Source: Streptomyces europaeiscabiei
GTDB taxonomy: Bacteria > Actinomycetota > Actinomycetes > Streptomycetales > Streptomycetaceae
Direction: 5' to 3'
DNA length: 64,000 nt
NCBI RefSeq assembly: GCF_036346855.1
Contig: NZ_CP107842.1
Location: 1 to 64,000 of the forward strand
This document shows, piece after piece, positions 39,323-47,930 of this stretch; position 1 is the first letter of the stretch, and the number at the start of each line of letters is the position of its first letter. The notes under the pieces are model-generated. The model saw only the letters and a list, made by a program, of their open reading frames with translations, was not told the DNA's origin and searched no databases. The position numbers and the translations under genes are program-made.

Positions 39323-40315
39323 TCATGGTCGAGCAGCGCTCTTCGTTCGTCCCGTCCGACGGGCGGTCTGGCGATGGAGTTTGCCGACCTCGGCGCTCGC
39401 ATTGAGGTCGTTTACCTCGTCGGCGACCGTTCCCCAGGTCGAGATCTCCTTCTCTCGGCCCTCGTCGGGGTTCGGGACCACGCGGACGTGGCTGACAGGG
39501 GGAGTTTCCTTGTAGCCACGAGCGCCGGAGCCGCCGTACCCGTCTCGGACCCCCTGCTCAAACATGCTCCTGAGCGCCGCCCCGAAAAACGCGAGCGGAA
39601 AGAGCAGGCGGATCCGCCCGGACGTGGAGATAGCCCATCCCAGCACGGTGCTGGTGAGACCGACCATGATGAGCATGATCATCGTTACCGTGTACGGGAC
39701 CGGCAGCATCTCGGGGCGGGCACCGGGGATGACCTGTCGGCTGCCGATCGCCATGCTCGCGGTGGCCCATGAGACCAGGGCCGTCCCCATGCCGACCAGT
39801 GCCACGCGCAACGCTCTGATCGCCCGGTGGGTGTGGACGCCGACTGTCGCCGTAGCTACCCCCATGACCCGGGCCGCCTTTGCCTGGGTCATGCCCAGCT
39901 CCCGCGTCAGCAGCATCGCCCTGCGCTGCTGCAGCGGGAGCCCGGCCAGAACTTCGTCGATGACGTGCCGCAGCTCGGCCTCGTCGATAGGCCAGACCGC
40001 CGGCTCGTCCTCCAGTCGCACGTCCGCGTCAAGGGACTCGTACCCTCTGCCGGCGTAGTGGTTCCGGGCCGCACGGCCGATCTCACGGTCCATGCAGGTG
40101 TAGAGGTAGCCGCGCACGTTGCCGATCGGCTCGTCGTGGGCCAGCACGGACTTGAGGGCGTTCTGCACGATGTCCTCGGGGTCCGCCGACGACCGCGGTA
40201 CGTCGCGGGTGCGCAGCCGACTGGCGGCGTAGCGGACCATCCGGCCGTACCGGTCCTCGACCAGTTCCGCCAGCGCCTCGGCGTGCCGCGACCGCGGCCT
40301 GTCCCGATCAGCCAC
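39323..40315 (-). CDS. ECF-type sigma factor with C-terminal membrane domain
   Basis: GTG 40315 lies in the tail of the upstream gene. The 330-aa protein has sigma region 2 (DRYGRMVRYAASRLRTRDVP, EDIVQNALKSVL) and region 4 (GLPLQQRRAMLLTRELGMTQ, AKAARVMGVATATVGVHTHR), then two or three membrane segments (TVTMIMLIMVGLTSTVLGWA). The C-terminal domain resembles those of ECF factors with fused membrane parts, which sense an envelope signal. It is coupled to a small basic membrane protein. Confidence 0.8.
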   Translation of the reverse strand: MADRDRPRSRHAEALAELVEDRYGRMVRYAASRLRTRDVPRSSADPEDIVQNALKSVLAHDEPIGNVRGYLYTCMDREIGRAARNHYAGRGYESLDADVRLEDEPAVWPIDEAELRHVIDEVLAGLPLQQRRAMLLTRELGMTQAKAARVMGVATATVGVHTHRAIRALRVALVGMGTALVSWATASMAIGSRQVIPGARPEMLPVPYTVTMIMLIMVGLTSTVLGWAISTSGRIRLLFPLAFFGAALRSMFEQGVRDGYGGSGARGYKETPPVSHVRVVPNPDEGREKEISTWGTVADEVNDLNASAEVGKLHRQTARRTGRTKSAARP

Positions 40316-40496
40316 GCCGCCCCCGCTTCCCCGTCCGGCGCCTCTTCGGGGCCCGCCCGGACCTGTCCTTCGCACGGATCATCTTGGCCTTGCCCGCCGC
40401 ACGGTTACGGAACGCGATGCTCTTCAACACGCTGCTCAGCGGCTTCGCGAAGAGCAGGATCAGGAACACCACGATGCCGATTCCCGTCAGTTCCAC
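40308..40496 (-). CDS. Small basic membrane protein (62 aa), coupled to sigma gene
   Basis: GTG 40496 follows GGAGGAGG. One N-terminal membrane helix (GIVVFLILLFAKPLSSVLKS) and a strongly basic tail (RAPKRRRTGKRGRRG). The stop overlaps the sigma start by 8 bp. Possible anti-sigma partner, though it is short for that; unknown otherwise. Confidence 0.55.
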   Translation of the reverse strand: MELTGIGIVVFLILLFAKPLSSVLKSIAFRNRAAGKAKMIRAKDRSGRAPKRRRTGKRGRRG

Positions 40497-40684
40497 CGGA
40501 CCTCCTCCAGTCTGCGGCCCAGCGCCTCACGGTGAAGCAGCGGCGGCCGTACGCATGCTGAGAGGCGTACGGCCGCCGGATCCTTTACACGGCACCAAAA
40601 AATCTTGTGGCTCGCAGAAGGACGCGCCCGGCCGTGGGTGGCCGGGCGCGTCCTTGTCGCTACTGGGTGTGGTGTGGTGCTGGG

Positions 40685-41188
40685 TCAGCGGTGGTGCCCG
40701 CCACCGTTGTTGTGGTGGCCGCCGCCGTGGTGGTGGCCCCAGGAGTCGCTGTCGATGTAGCGTCCGCGGTCGTTGCGGAGGGTGGCGGTGTCGGAGCGGT
40801 TGTCCCAGACGTAGCGGCGGCTGTCCTGGTAGAGGTCGGTGTCGGTGTCGCGTCCGCGTCCGGTGTGGATGCGGACGGTGGCGCGGCCCTCCAGGCGGTA
40901 GTCCTCGAAGGTGTAGGTGTGGCCGTCCTCGTCCTTCAGGGTCCAGCCGTCGAGGTTGACGCTGCGGCGGCCGTTGTTGGTGATCTCCACCCACTCCCGG
41001 TTCAGGGAGCGGTTGGAGCGGTCGTCGTAGCCGGGGGAGTCGTACTGGACATCCGAGATCTTCACCCTCGACCGCTCAGAGCGGTGGTCGGCGGCCGATG
41101 CCGGCAGCGTGACCATGGAGACCACGGCGCCGGCGGCGAGCGCGGCGGCGACGAGACTGCGAGCGGTGACAGAAGCGGAAGCGGACAT
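40685..41188 (-). CDS. Secreted lamin-tail-domain protein (167 aa)
   Basis: The ATG at 41188 starts a signal peptide (MSASASVTARSLVAAALAAG...ASAADH). The mature domain has SDVQYDSPGYD, REWVEITNNGRRSVNLDGWT and LKDEDGHTYTFEDYRLEG, the LTD (lamin tail) fold. The C-terminus is His/Gly-rich (GHHHGGGHHNNGGGHHR) and may bind metal. Streptomyces LTD proteins are cell-surface, of unclear function. Confidence 0.82.
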   Translation of the reverse strand: MSASASVTARSLVAAALAAGAVVSMVTLPASAADHRSERSRVKISDVQYDSPGYDDRSNRSLNREWVEITNNGRRSVNLDGWTLKDEDGHTYTFEDYRLEGRATVRIHTGRGRDTDTDLYQDSRRYVWDNRSDTATLRNDRGRYIDSDSWGHHHGGGHHNNGGGHHR

Positions 41189-41207
41189 GAGACCCCTCAA
41201 GGTGGGA

Positions 41208-41247
41208 CACCATCCCCGGCAGCCTGAACAGGCTGCCGGGGATGGTG
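41208..41247. promoter_or_regulatory. 19-bp perfect hairpin upstream of the lamin-tail gene
   Basis: CACCATCCCCGGCAGCCTG and its exact invert CAGGCTGCCGGGGATGGTG are separated by only AA. On the minus strand it lies 20 nt before the ATG at 41188, so it may fold in the mRNA leader; it might alternatively terminate a transcript from upstream. Confidence 0.5.
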
Positions 41248-41658
41248 TGGTGGGCGTCGGCGGCTGGCTGACCGCACACACACTTTGTCCACATCACGGA
41301 TTACTCACGGGGAAAGCATGGCCTCTGTTACCTAGTGCACATATTTCCATGACTCTTGGATGCAACGCTCACTTATGTCGCATTAGGCCGCATTGACGTG
41401 CCAACAGGTCAGGGGAGGTCTTGCAGGGGTTGGGGCACGGCGTCTCTGCACCACGGTGCGCCACCCCGCGAGGGCTCGGGCCGTCACCCGAAAGTGAGTA
41501 ACAGGATCCCGGCCGTGCTTCCGCCTCGGCATCGCGAAGCGCTCAGGGTGGCCGCCGGAAGCGATCAGTTCTCGAAACAGGCTCGCGGCGGGGTCGTGTT
41601 ACGAAAGCCCGCCTGTGGCACACTCTGGCTCGTCGCGGACGAACACGTATCCGCAGCT

Positions 41659-41692
41659 ACTCCTGCATCCCATGAGGGATGCGGGAGTTTTC
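41659..41692 (+). terminator. Terminator or attenuator hairpin
   Basis: ACTCCTGCATCCC (41659-41671) pairs with GGGATGCGGGAGT (41676-41688, one G-T pair), followed by TTTTCT. It sits 80 bp before the gene at 41774 on the same strand, suggesting attenuation or the end of a small RNA. The 41250-41658 region otherwise shows no gene. Confidence 0.6.
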
Positions 41693-41773
41693 TCGTTTCT
41701 GGCGCAATCCCCTTCGCTCTCCACGGCCTCGGTCCCCCTGGGACTGGGGCCTTCCTCGTTCCTGGAGGTTGTC

Positions 41774-42163
41774 GTGCACGTCGTCTCAACTGCCCTATCA
41801 GCCGTCAGTTCCCTGACTTTCATGCTGGGCCTGGTCATGCTGGTAGTTGTGCTCGCGCTGGTGTTGTTCGTCGTTCGGCCGGTGGTGAAGAAGACCCGGG
41901 CCGAGGACGTGCCGGCAACGCTGGTTGGGTTGGGCCATGTGATTGAGGCTCTGTCCTCTTTCGTTCCCTGGAACAGTCGGCGCTCCTCGACGCAGGCATC
42001 AAAGGCTCCGGCCGCGCTGAGCGCGAACGACCAGCCTGGCGGCGTCCGTCCAATGTCCCCCACAATCATCACCACCGACCGCTTGACCGTGCTGCGTTCA
42101 TTCGGACTGCAGGAGGACAGCAGGATCGAGCAGCTTCCGGCCGCGTCTGGAGGGGGAGAGTAG
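41774..42163 (+). CDS. Membrane protein (129 aa)
   Basis: GTG 41774 follows GGAGG by 5 nt. A long hydrophobic stretch (LVMLVVVLALVLFVVRPVVK) is followed by a soluble, unknown C-terminal domain with SFVPWNSRR. The stop is 2 bp before the start of the zinc-ribbon gene. Confidence 0.6.
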   Translation: MHVVSTALSAVSSLTFMLGLVMLVVVLALVLFVVRPVVKKTRAEDVPATLVGLGHVIEALSSFVPWNSRRSSTQASKAPAALSANDQPGGVRPMSPTIITTDRLTVLRSFGLQEDSRIEQLPAASGGGE

Positions 42164-42165
42164 CG

Positions 42166-42795
42166 ATGTCTGAATCGCCTGTCCGCCGCTGCGCCCACTG
42201 CTCCGAGCCCGTGAAGACACCGGACGGGGGTCGCCCACGCCGCTTCTGCTCTGCAGCTTGCAAGCAGTCCGCGTACCGTGCGCGGCGCGCGGCCATCGAG
42301 ACGCACCTCCCAAAGAGTCCGACGGCCGCTCAGGGTGTGTGGCGGAAGACGCCCCGGTCATGCCGGGCCCGTCCCATCCTGAGGTCACGCAGTTTGAGAC
42401 CCGTTCTCCACTGTCCTTTGCTCGTCGGACACCAGGGCTCGCATCGCGCCCTGGTCGGAAACGTCTTCCAGCAACGCGTCACTCTGTGGTGGGTTGGTTG
42501 GGAGAACGAGAAGTGGGGCTGGGGCGGAGGCTGGCAAGGGGATTCTCCGGCCGGAGTGTTGTACTACGCCTGTGATCGGTGCGTCCTACCACGCCGCCAC
42601 GCAGGCGTCTGCCTCCACGCTGCCTTCGTCTGGGAAGACCCGGGGTACCTCACAACGCGAGAGCGCGAACTTGACCAAGTGGTGCGGCAGCGGCTCTCCT
42701 TCCCGGCCTCCGACATTGCAGTCCCGCGCTGGTATCCCGTCGGCCAACGAGAGCCGTCCGACGCCGCACGGCGTGCCGACCCCCAGCTCAAGTGA
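42166..42795 (+). CDS. Zinc-ribbon protein (209 aa)
   Basis: ATG 42166 with strong GGAGGGGG upstream. N-terminal RRCAHCSEPVKTPDGGRPRR and CSAAC give a CxxC...CxxxC zinc site, followed by KQSAYRARR, a pattern seen in short Streptomyces zinc-binding proteins. The C-terminal region has several Cys/Trp (ACDRCVLPRRHAGVC) suggesting a second zinc site. Function unknown; it forms an operon with the membrane protein upstream. Confidence 0.6.
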   Translation: MSESPVRRCAHCSEPVKTPDGGRPRRFCSAACKQSAYRARRAAIETHLPKSPTAAQGVWRKTPRSCRARPILRSRSLRPVLHCPLLVGHQGSHRALVGNVFQQRVTLWWVGWENEKWGWGGGWQGDSPAGVLYYACDRCVLPRRHAGVCLHAAFVWEDPGYLTTRERELDQVVRQRLSFPASDIAVPRWYPVGQREPSDAARRADPQLK

Positions 42796-42917
42796 TCTGT
42801 TCAACAACCGATCGGTTCCCGGAATCGACAAGCCACTGCCGCCCGGGAGTATCTCGTGTACCGCCACCCGTCTGTGGGGACTGCTCTGTTGGTCGCCGCG
42901 GGTGTGGTGACGCTCCT

Positions 42918-43766
42918 CTACGTGTTGTTGGGCTCGGGAGGGAACGGAGAGCTGCCGGGCCGTTGACCCCGTCCGGCGCGGGCATCGCGCACGGATTGCT
43001 GGAGCGCCTCCATCAGGTCGACCGGCTGAGGGTGCCGGACTGGCTCGGTGTCGGCGAGGTCGCGGGCGTGCAGCTTGGCCTGGACGACGTCGGCGAGGGC
43101 TCGTGCGTAGTCGTCGGTGAGGCCGGGCAGGTCGGCGAGGGTGTCGACCGTGCGGGCTTCGATGAGGTCGATGGCGGCGGCCAGTTCGTCGTCGTCGACC
43201 GGGGCCGGGGAGGGCGCGGCGCCGGCCGGGGAGTGGATCTCGTCGCGCCATCGCAGGGCGTTGAGGACCAGGGCGCCGTGCAGAGGGCGGAGCATGCCGA
43301 GCCGTTCGCGGTCCCCCCGGACGGCGAACTTGACGATGGCGACTTGCGAGCGGTGGGCGAGCGCCCGTACGAGCAGGACGTACGGGCGTATGCCAGTCGG
43401 TTCGGTGGCTGCCGCGAGGAAGTAGGAGGCGGCGCCGATCTGCCGCGGGTCGATGGAGTCGGCCGGGGCGGTGCCGAGCAGCTCGATCGCGTGCGCGGTG
43501 GGCAGCGGTACGTGGTCGAGGTCGGCGTCGCTGACGGGGATGACTCTGCCTTCGGGCAGTTCGTAGCCGCGGCCTATCTCGTGTTCGGCGACGTCGCGGT
43601 CCTCGATCTCGCAGCGCTTGCGGTGGCGGATCCGTCCGTAGCAGCCGCTGGCCGTGTGGACCTGTCGCAGCGGCGTGGTGCCACGCTCGGTTGCGCTGAT
43701 CAGCCCGACAGGCACCGTGACCATTCCGAACACGATGTGCCCGTGCCAGATGACGGGTGGGGGCAT
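42918..43766 (-). CDS. ku: Ku-like DNA end-binding protein (NHEJ)
   Basis: The ATG at 43766 follows GGAAGGGAG. The 282-aa protein has the bacterial Ku core: VIWHGHIVFGMVTVPVGLIS, VHTASGCYGRIRHRKRCEIE, EIGRGYELPEGRVIPVSDAD and LRPLHGALVLNALRWRDEI. Ku rings bind double-strand ends and recruit LigD in NHEJ. No ligase gene is nearby, so it would pair with a chromosomal LigD; plasmid-borne Ku copies are known in Streptomyces. The C-terminus is Pro/Asn-rich. Confidence 0.92.
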   Translation of the reverse strand: MPPPVIWHGHIVFGMVTVPVGLISATERGTTPLRQVHTASGCYGRIRHRKRCEIEDRDVAEHEIGRGYELPEGRVIPVSDADLDHVPLPTAHAIELLGTAPADSIDPRQIGAASYFLAAATEPTGIRPYVLLVRALAHRSQVAIVKFAVRGDRERLGMLRPLHGALVLNALRWRDEIHSPAGAAPSPAPVDDDELAAAIDLIEARTVDTLADLPGLTDDYARALADVVQAKLHARDLADTEPVRHPQPVDLMEALQQSVRDARAGRGQRPGSSPFPPEPNNT

Positions 43767-43923
43767 GGTCTCCCTTCCCCTCCGGACCTGCGGTTTCATG
43801 CTAGGTCTGCAGATGGTGGGTGTCCTGCTGGCAGGCATCGCAGCCTCCTCCGTCGAGCCGTGTCCCGCCGTTGCCGTCCGGTGTTGGTCCGGGCGTGAGC
43901 GAAGAGTCCGGCGGGGTGCCTCG

Positions 43924-44151
43924 TTGCGGACGGCACAAGAGGTGCGCGCGTTCGTGCTGCAGCTGGAGGCGGAAGCCAAGGCGCTGGCGGCCGACGTCGG
44001 CGACCTCAGCCGCCCGATGGCGGCCGGGGAGGTCCTCGTGCGGGCCGTTGCCCTTCAGCAGAAGTGGGAGCAGGTCCGGGCCTGGGCCATCGAGCAGGAG
44101 GTGAAGGACTTCACGGTGCCCGGCTACCTGCCCGGCGAGGTGGGCGGGTAG
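43924..44151 (+). CDS. Small helical protein (75 aa)
   Basis: TTG 43924 is a weak start; no better start in frame was seen. The product LRTAQEVRAFVLQLEAEAKA...VLVRAVALQQKWEQVRAWAI is helical and amphipathic, typical of small Streptomyces plasmid proteins of unknown function. It lies divergent to Ku. Confidence 0.45.
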   Translation: MRTAQEVRAFVLQLEAEAKALAADVGDLSRPMAAGEVLVRAVALQQKWEQVRAWAIEQEVKDFTVPGYLPGEVGG

Positions 44152-44289
44152 CGCGGTGCCGGTCGGCCGCTGGGACTGATGAGGATCCTCCGCGCACGCG
44201 TACGCGTGTGCGCATAAAGGGGGGTCCAGAAAGTCCAGAAACTCGGCCGTCCCCCGGTCCGGCCCGGTTGGGTGCGCGACAATCGCGGC

Positions 44290-45210
44290 GTGCAGACGTC
44301 GAAGTTCCTCTCGGTCCGCGCGCTCGACCAGCTCCTCGACGGCCTGGGCGCCGGCGCGGCACGGCGGCGTCAGCTGGACATGGTGCGCGGGGAGCTGGAG
44401 CGGGCGTTGGAGCGGGGTGCGCTGCCGGTCGGTGCCCGGCGCAGCCTGCGGCGGCTCCTGGAGGAAGAGGCGCTTGCCCCGTTCGTGCGGCTCGCGGAGT
44501 CCGGGGCGCTGCGGCACCGCCGGGTCGAGGGCGGCTTCCCGCCCACGTCGGAGGCGACCAACGCGATCCGCCGCACGTGCGTCGACCTGTTGCGTGAGGC
44601 GTTGGGGATGTCCGCGCTGCGTCTGGGCGGTGGGGAGATCCTGCTGCAGCCCGCGCCGGAGGCGGCCACTCTCTCCGCGCTGGCCCGCCAGCTCGACCAG
44701 TATCTCGGCGGGGCCATGTCCCCGGCACAGACCCGGCTGACGGCCGTGCTCGCGCTGGAGCTGGACACCGCGGCGCGCAGCGGGGAGCTGGCCGACCTGC
44801 GCACCACCGACCTGGGCGAGGACAACGCCGCGGTGTACGTCGAGCGGCGCCCGCAGGGCGGCGGCATCGTCGAGGGGGAGTGGGTGGAGACCTCAGCGCT
44901 GAGCCGGGCCGCGCTGGAGCGCTGGCTGGACGTGCGAGAGGGCCTGGTGCAGCGGGCCCACGGCACCTCGCGGCTGTGGGTGTCGCTCTGGATGAACCAC
45001 GACGGCGTCCTCGACGATGAAGGGCGCACGACGATCCGCCCGCCCGGGATGCCGCTGGAGGAGAACGGACTCGTCACCTCCTACCGGGTCGGCCGGCTGC
45101 GCTACGACGGGCTGCGCCAGCTGCTGCCCCTCAAGCTGGAAGCCCTGCGGCGCGCGGTTGACGCCGAACGCCAACGCACCGCGCCCAGTTCGACACCGCC
45201 CTTCATGTAG
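44290..45210 (+). CDS. Tyrosine-recombinase-like protein without visible C-terminal catalytic motifs
   Basis: GTG 44290 (an in-frame GTG at 44272 is alternative). The 306-aa protein has an integrase-like core (LALELDTAARSGELADLRTT) with the box I Arg. The remainder (LRYDGLRQLLPLKLEALRRA) does not show the HxxR, H/W or Tyr residues. It may be a truncated, inactive or adaptor-type relative, or a distant family. The last 435 bp are duplicated with high identity at 50962-51396. Confidence 0.55.
   Translation: MQTSKFLSVRALDQLLDGLGAGAARRRQLDMVRGELERALERGALPVGARRSLRRLLEEEALAPFVRLAESGALRHRRVEGGFPPTSEATNAIRRTCVDLLREALGMSALRLGGGEILLQPAPEAATLSALARQLDQYLGGAMSPAQTRLTAVLALELDTAARSGELADLRTTDLGEDNAAVYVERRPQGGGIVEGEWVETSALSRAALERWLDVREGLVQRAHGTSRLWVSLWMNHDGVLDDEGRTTIRPPGMPLEENGLVTSYRVGRLRYDGLRQLLPLKLEALRRAVDAERQRTAPSSTPPFM
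44748..45182 (+). repeat. 435-bp direct repeat, copy 1
   Basis: This 3-prime part of the recombinase-like gene matches 50962-51396 over equal length, with only scattered substitutions (estimated about 96 percent by eye). The two copies frame 5.8 kb including the XRE regulator, 40-aa peptide and STAND-type ATPase. Homologous recombination would delete or circularise that block. Confidence 0.85.
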
Positions 45211-45636
45211 GGGGCACCCATTGCTCGAACCTCTTACCAATGCGAGCCGACGGCCGGTATATGACAGAAGTGACCTATCCCACATAGTCGATATTCGATG
45301 GGTCACGCATCGATCGCGACTGCATCAGGGGACGTAGACGCCCTCCTCGCCCCCAAGCCGTACACAGCGTCACCACCCGGGAAACAGCGCCCCAACTGCC
45401 CTTGTTCGCTCACGCGTTCGCACGCCATGGTGGCGGGGGATGGACGGTCCAAAAATCAACTAGCCGTCAAAGTGCGATTACGCAGCCGGAGTTGATACGA
45501 CCCTGGTCGCAGGCGTACCGGTGTTGTATGTGGGGCCCGGTATGCTCATCTCGACATCTTCTCTCGTGGCGTAACCCGTCGATCGGTTGACCCGATCGGG
45601 GCCGATCGGCTCCGCGACCGAGAGGAGGTGTTGCGT

Positions 45637-45759
45637 ATGGGAAGCCCGCCGGAAGGCGGGGAGCGGAACGACCGGAAGATCGTCAAGAAGGCGATCGGTT
45701 GGGTGGCGCTCCAGGCACTGGGTGCCTGGCTGCGCAGTCTGATCGAAAGTCACCTCTAG
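45637..45759 (+). CDS. Small amphipathic peptide (40 aa), possible type I toxin
   Basis: ATG 45637 follows GAGGAGG. The peptide MGSPPEGGERNDRKIVKKAI then GWVALQALGAWLRSLIESHL is a charged N-terminus and an amphipathic, hydrophobic C-terminal helix. Its 3-prime UTR folds into at least two hairpins and a strong terminator (45768-45872). This is the arrangement of small-toxin or regulatory-peptide genes. No known family matched by eye; the start, RBS and terminator make the gene itself likely. Confidence 0.6.
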   Translation: MGSPPEGGERNDRKIVKKAIGWVALQALGAWLRSLIESHL

Positions 45760-45767
45760 ACGTCTAA

Positions 45768-45872
45768 GGCCCCCTGCTGGAACAGAGGGCCTACCGGGAG
45801 CAAGCTCCCCAGACGCTGGCCCTGTGTCTCCGCCAACGGAATCGCGACCGTGGAGGTACAGGGCCTTCTTTC
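45768..45872 (+). terminator. Structured 3-prime UTR with terminator
   Basis: GGCCCCCTG/CAGAGGGCC, GGGAGC/GCTCCC (about 45796-45809), and a final stem GGCCCTGT (45818) with ACAGGGCC (45858-45865), whose arms continue as CTCC/GGAG, are followed by TTCTTTC. The intervening loop between the last arms is about 30 nt. It ends the 40-aa gene and may also fold as a regulatory RNA. Confidence 0.65.
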
Positions 45873-46077
45873 ATAACCGATACACGTGGACCGCGGTCCC
45901 TAAACCGTCGGCCAACGGCGTCTAACGTCGCGCATTTCCGTCTGAGCATCCACCAGTTCTGCCGCTAAAAAACACGGCGCTCCAGGTGGGGCCGCAGTCG
46001 GTATCTGCGATGTGACCCGTCCGTGGTCTTCGGATGGTACCCCTAAAGTGGTCCCGTAGACGAGAAAGAGCACGCGG

Positions 46078-47367
46078 ATGGCACGAGGCCTGGCCAGGTT
46101 CAGCCCAAGTGAGCTGCGAGAACGCCGGATGAAGTTCTACGCGCGTCCGGACGGGCGGTCGATGACGGCTGAGGAGCTGGCGAGGGCTGTCGGGGCGACG
46201 AAGGCGCAGATCCTGGCGTACGAGAACGGGCACCGAGTGCCAGACCCGCCGCGCTTGCGGGCCCTTGCCCGAGTATTGCGGATCCACCCCTTCCAACTCA
46301 TGGAGCGGGAGGGACAGAAGACATGGACTCTTGCGGACTACCGGCGCGCGACCGGGCTGCGGGCCCAGGACGTCGTGGAACGCCTCGGGGTCTCCCCGAA
46401 GAACTACCGACGGTTCGAGAACGAGGGCATCGTGCCGAGCCGCAGCCCCCTGTTCATGGACATGGTCGCCGATGCTATGGGGCTGCCCCGCGAGATTGTC
46501 GAAGTAGCCCTCGACCGGACGCCGGCCGTGCAGCGGCGCCAGGCCCGCGCCTCCGAGCTGGTCGTAACTATGGCCAAGCAGTACGTCCGCCAGCCTGGGC
46601 CATGGCGGGGGCCGGCACTCGACGACCCGCACCTGGTCGAATTGGCCGTCGCGTACGGACGTCCAGCGCAGCGGATAAGGCGCGTACTCACCCACGAACT
46701 CGGCGAACTGAGGCAGAGCCAGGTGCGCGCAGAGCGCGAGCGGGTTATCGCGGAGTACGACACGGACCGCGACCGCCAGATGAGCGCACGCCATGCACTG
46801 AACCGCTGGCACGAGGTGTTCGACAAGGACCTGGCCCGGATACCGCGTCGCCTGGAGCAGTTCCACCGCACGGCTCAGCCCTCGGACGTGTGGCAGCTCC
46901 TTGTCGACCTCTACAACGTCGATGCCACCGTACGTCTCGACGTAGGCACGTGGGCGATAACCTCTCTGCTCTGTAAGGACCCCCACGTTCTCTCCCGGCA
47001 CCTGGTCGAGCAGCACGTCGTTGAGGACGTCCGCGTCAGCCGCCTTTCTGCAGCGGGCACGAACCACGTACTCGTCTTCTCCGGCCTGTACGCGGCGCTG
47101 TACCCCGGCGTGCGCAAGCCGATCCGTCCGAGGGCCCGTACCAATTTGAAGTCACGCGGTCCCGGCGTGGAAACGTTCGCCCTTCCCAACTGGCCCGAGC
47201 GTCTCGCCGTCCCTCATCCGGTCCTGGAAGCCACACGCGAGGCAGTGACAGGGCCCAAAGCCCCGCTGTCACTGCGCTTGAGCCCTTCGTACGACCTCAT
47301 GGTGAGTGCGTCCTCCCTGTGGGTCGCCCACGTGGACACGCTCTTTCCCAGTGCCGAGGCACACTGA
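46078..47367 (+). CDS. XRE-family regulator with two HTH domains (429 aa)
   Basis: ATG 46078. Two XRE-type units: MTAEELARAVGATKAQILAY then ENGHRVPDPPRLRALARVLR (residues about 29-68), and TLADYRRATGLRAQDVVERL then GVSPKNYRRFENEG with SRSPLFMDMVADAMGLPREI. The 200-residue C-terminus is unknown, helical. Proteins with paired HTH units and long C-termini occur in actinobacterial mobile elements. It sits inside the block bounded by the 435-bp repeats. Confidence 0.75.
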   Translation: MARGLARFSPSELRERRMKFYARPDGRSMTAEELARAVGATKAQILAYENGHRVPDPPRLRALARVLRIHPFQLMEREGQKTWTLADYRRATGLRAQDVVERLGVSPKNYRRFENEGIVPSRSPLFMDMVADAMGLPREIVEVALDRTPAVQRRQARASELVVTMAKQYVRQPGPWRGPALDDPHLVELAVAYGRPAQRIRRVLTHELGELRQSQVRAERERVIAEYDTDRDRQMSARHALNRWHEVFDKDLARIPRRLEQFHRTAQPSDVWQLLVDLYNVDATVRLDVGTWAITSLLCKDPHVLSRHLVEQHVVEDVRVSRLSAAGTNHVLVFSGLYAALYPGVRKPIRPRARTNLKSRGPGVETFALPNWPERLAVPHPVLEATREAVTGPKAPLSLRLSPSYDLMVSASSLWVAHVDTLFPSAEAH

Positions 47368-47462
47368 CGCCGTGCGGTCCTGGACTGCCTCCGAGCCATG
47401 GGGCGCAGCTACGAGATGCTCGCGGCCGATGACGGCGGCCTGGACGAAGGGGAGGCGGCCTG

Positions 47463-47702
47463 ATGCCGCAGATTCGGATGATGGGCTCGGATCCGGACGA
47501 CGTGCAGCGCACGGCCGACGCGGTCGTGCGGGCGCTGCGGGCCTGGCCGGAGACCCGGGTCGGGGACGTCTCCAGCCCGGTGCCGAACCGGCGCGGACCG
47601 GGCTGCCGTATCTACATCGAGGTCCTGGCCGACGTCGCCGACCAGGTCGAGGTCACTGTCGAGCGTGACGACCAGGAGCAGCGCGAGCAGCCGGGGAGAT
47701 CC
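47463..47702 (+). pseudogene. Small gene truncated by cassette left end L2
   Basis: ATG 47463 (coupled with TGATG to a preceding 20-codon remnant) encodes MPQIRMMGSDPDDVQRTADA, SSPVPNRRGPGCRIYIEVLA and then EQREQPGRS until the TTATCT at 47703. Its downstream half was not found. The gene is a typical small Streptomyces protein and its interruption exactly at the terminus is evidence of insertion. Confidence 0.55.
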
Positions 47703-47796
47703 TTATCTAGGGTATCAATTGATCTGCGCAGGTCAGGCGGCTTTTGGCGTGTGCAGGCACGTTAGGCAGGTGGGAAATGGTTCGGTCGAACCACTT
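47703..47796 (+). repeat. Cassette left end L2
   Basis: TTATCTAGGGTATC (47703), then GTGCAGGC, ACGTTAGGCAGGTGG and the palindrome AATGGTTCGGTCGAACCACT (47776-47795; arms with one mismatch). It matches L1 and L3 in order and spacing. No right end was found on the far side of the cargo gene, up to the recombinase fragment at 50962. Confidence 0.65.
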
Positions 47797-47930
47797 CGTG
47801 GACGCTCGTTCGAGCGCGGCGGAGCGCCACGCGGAAAGCAACGAGGCTGAGTAGGTCTGCGGGACGCCGCCCACCACACGTCTTCACTCATGTGGTACCA
47901 GGTAACGGTCAAGTGGGAGTGGCACGTGGA

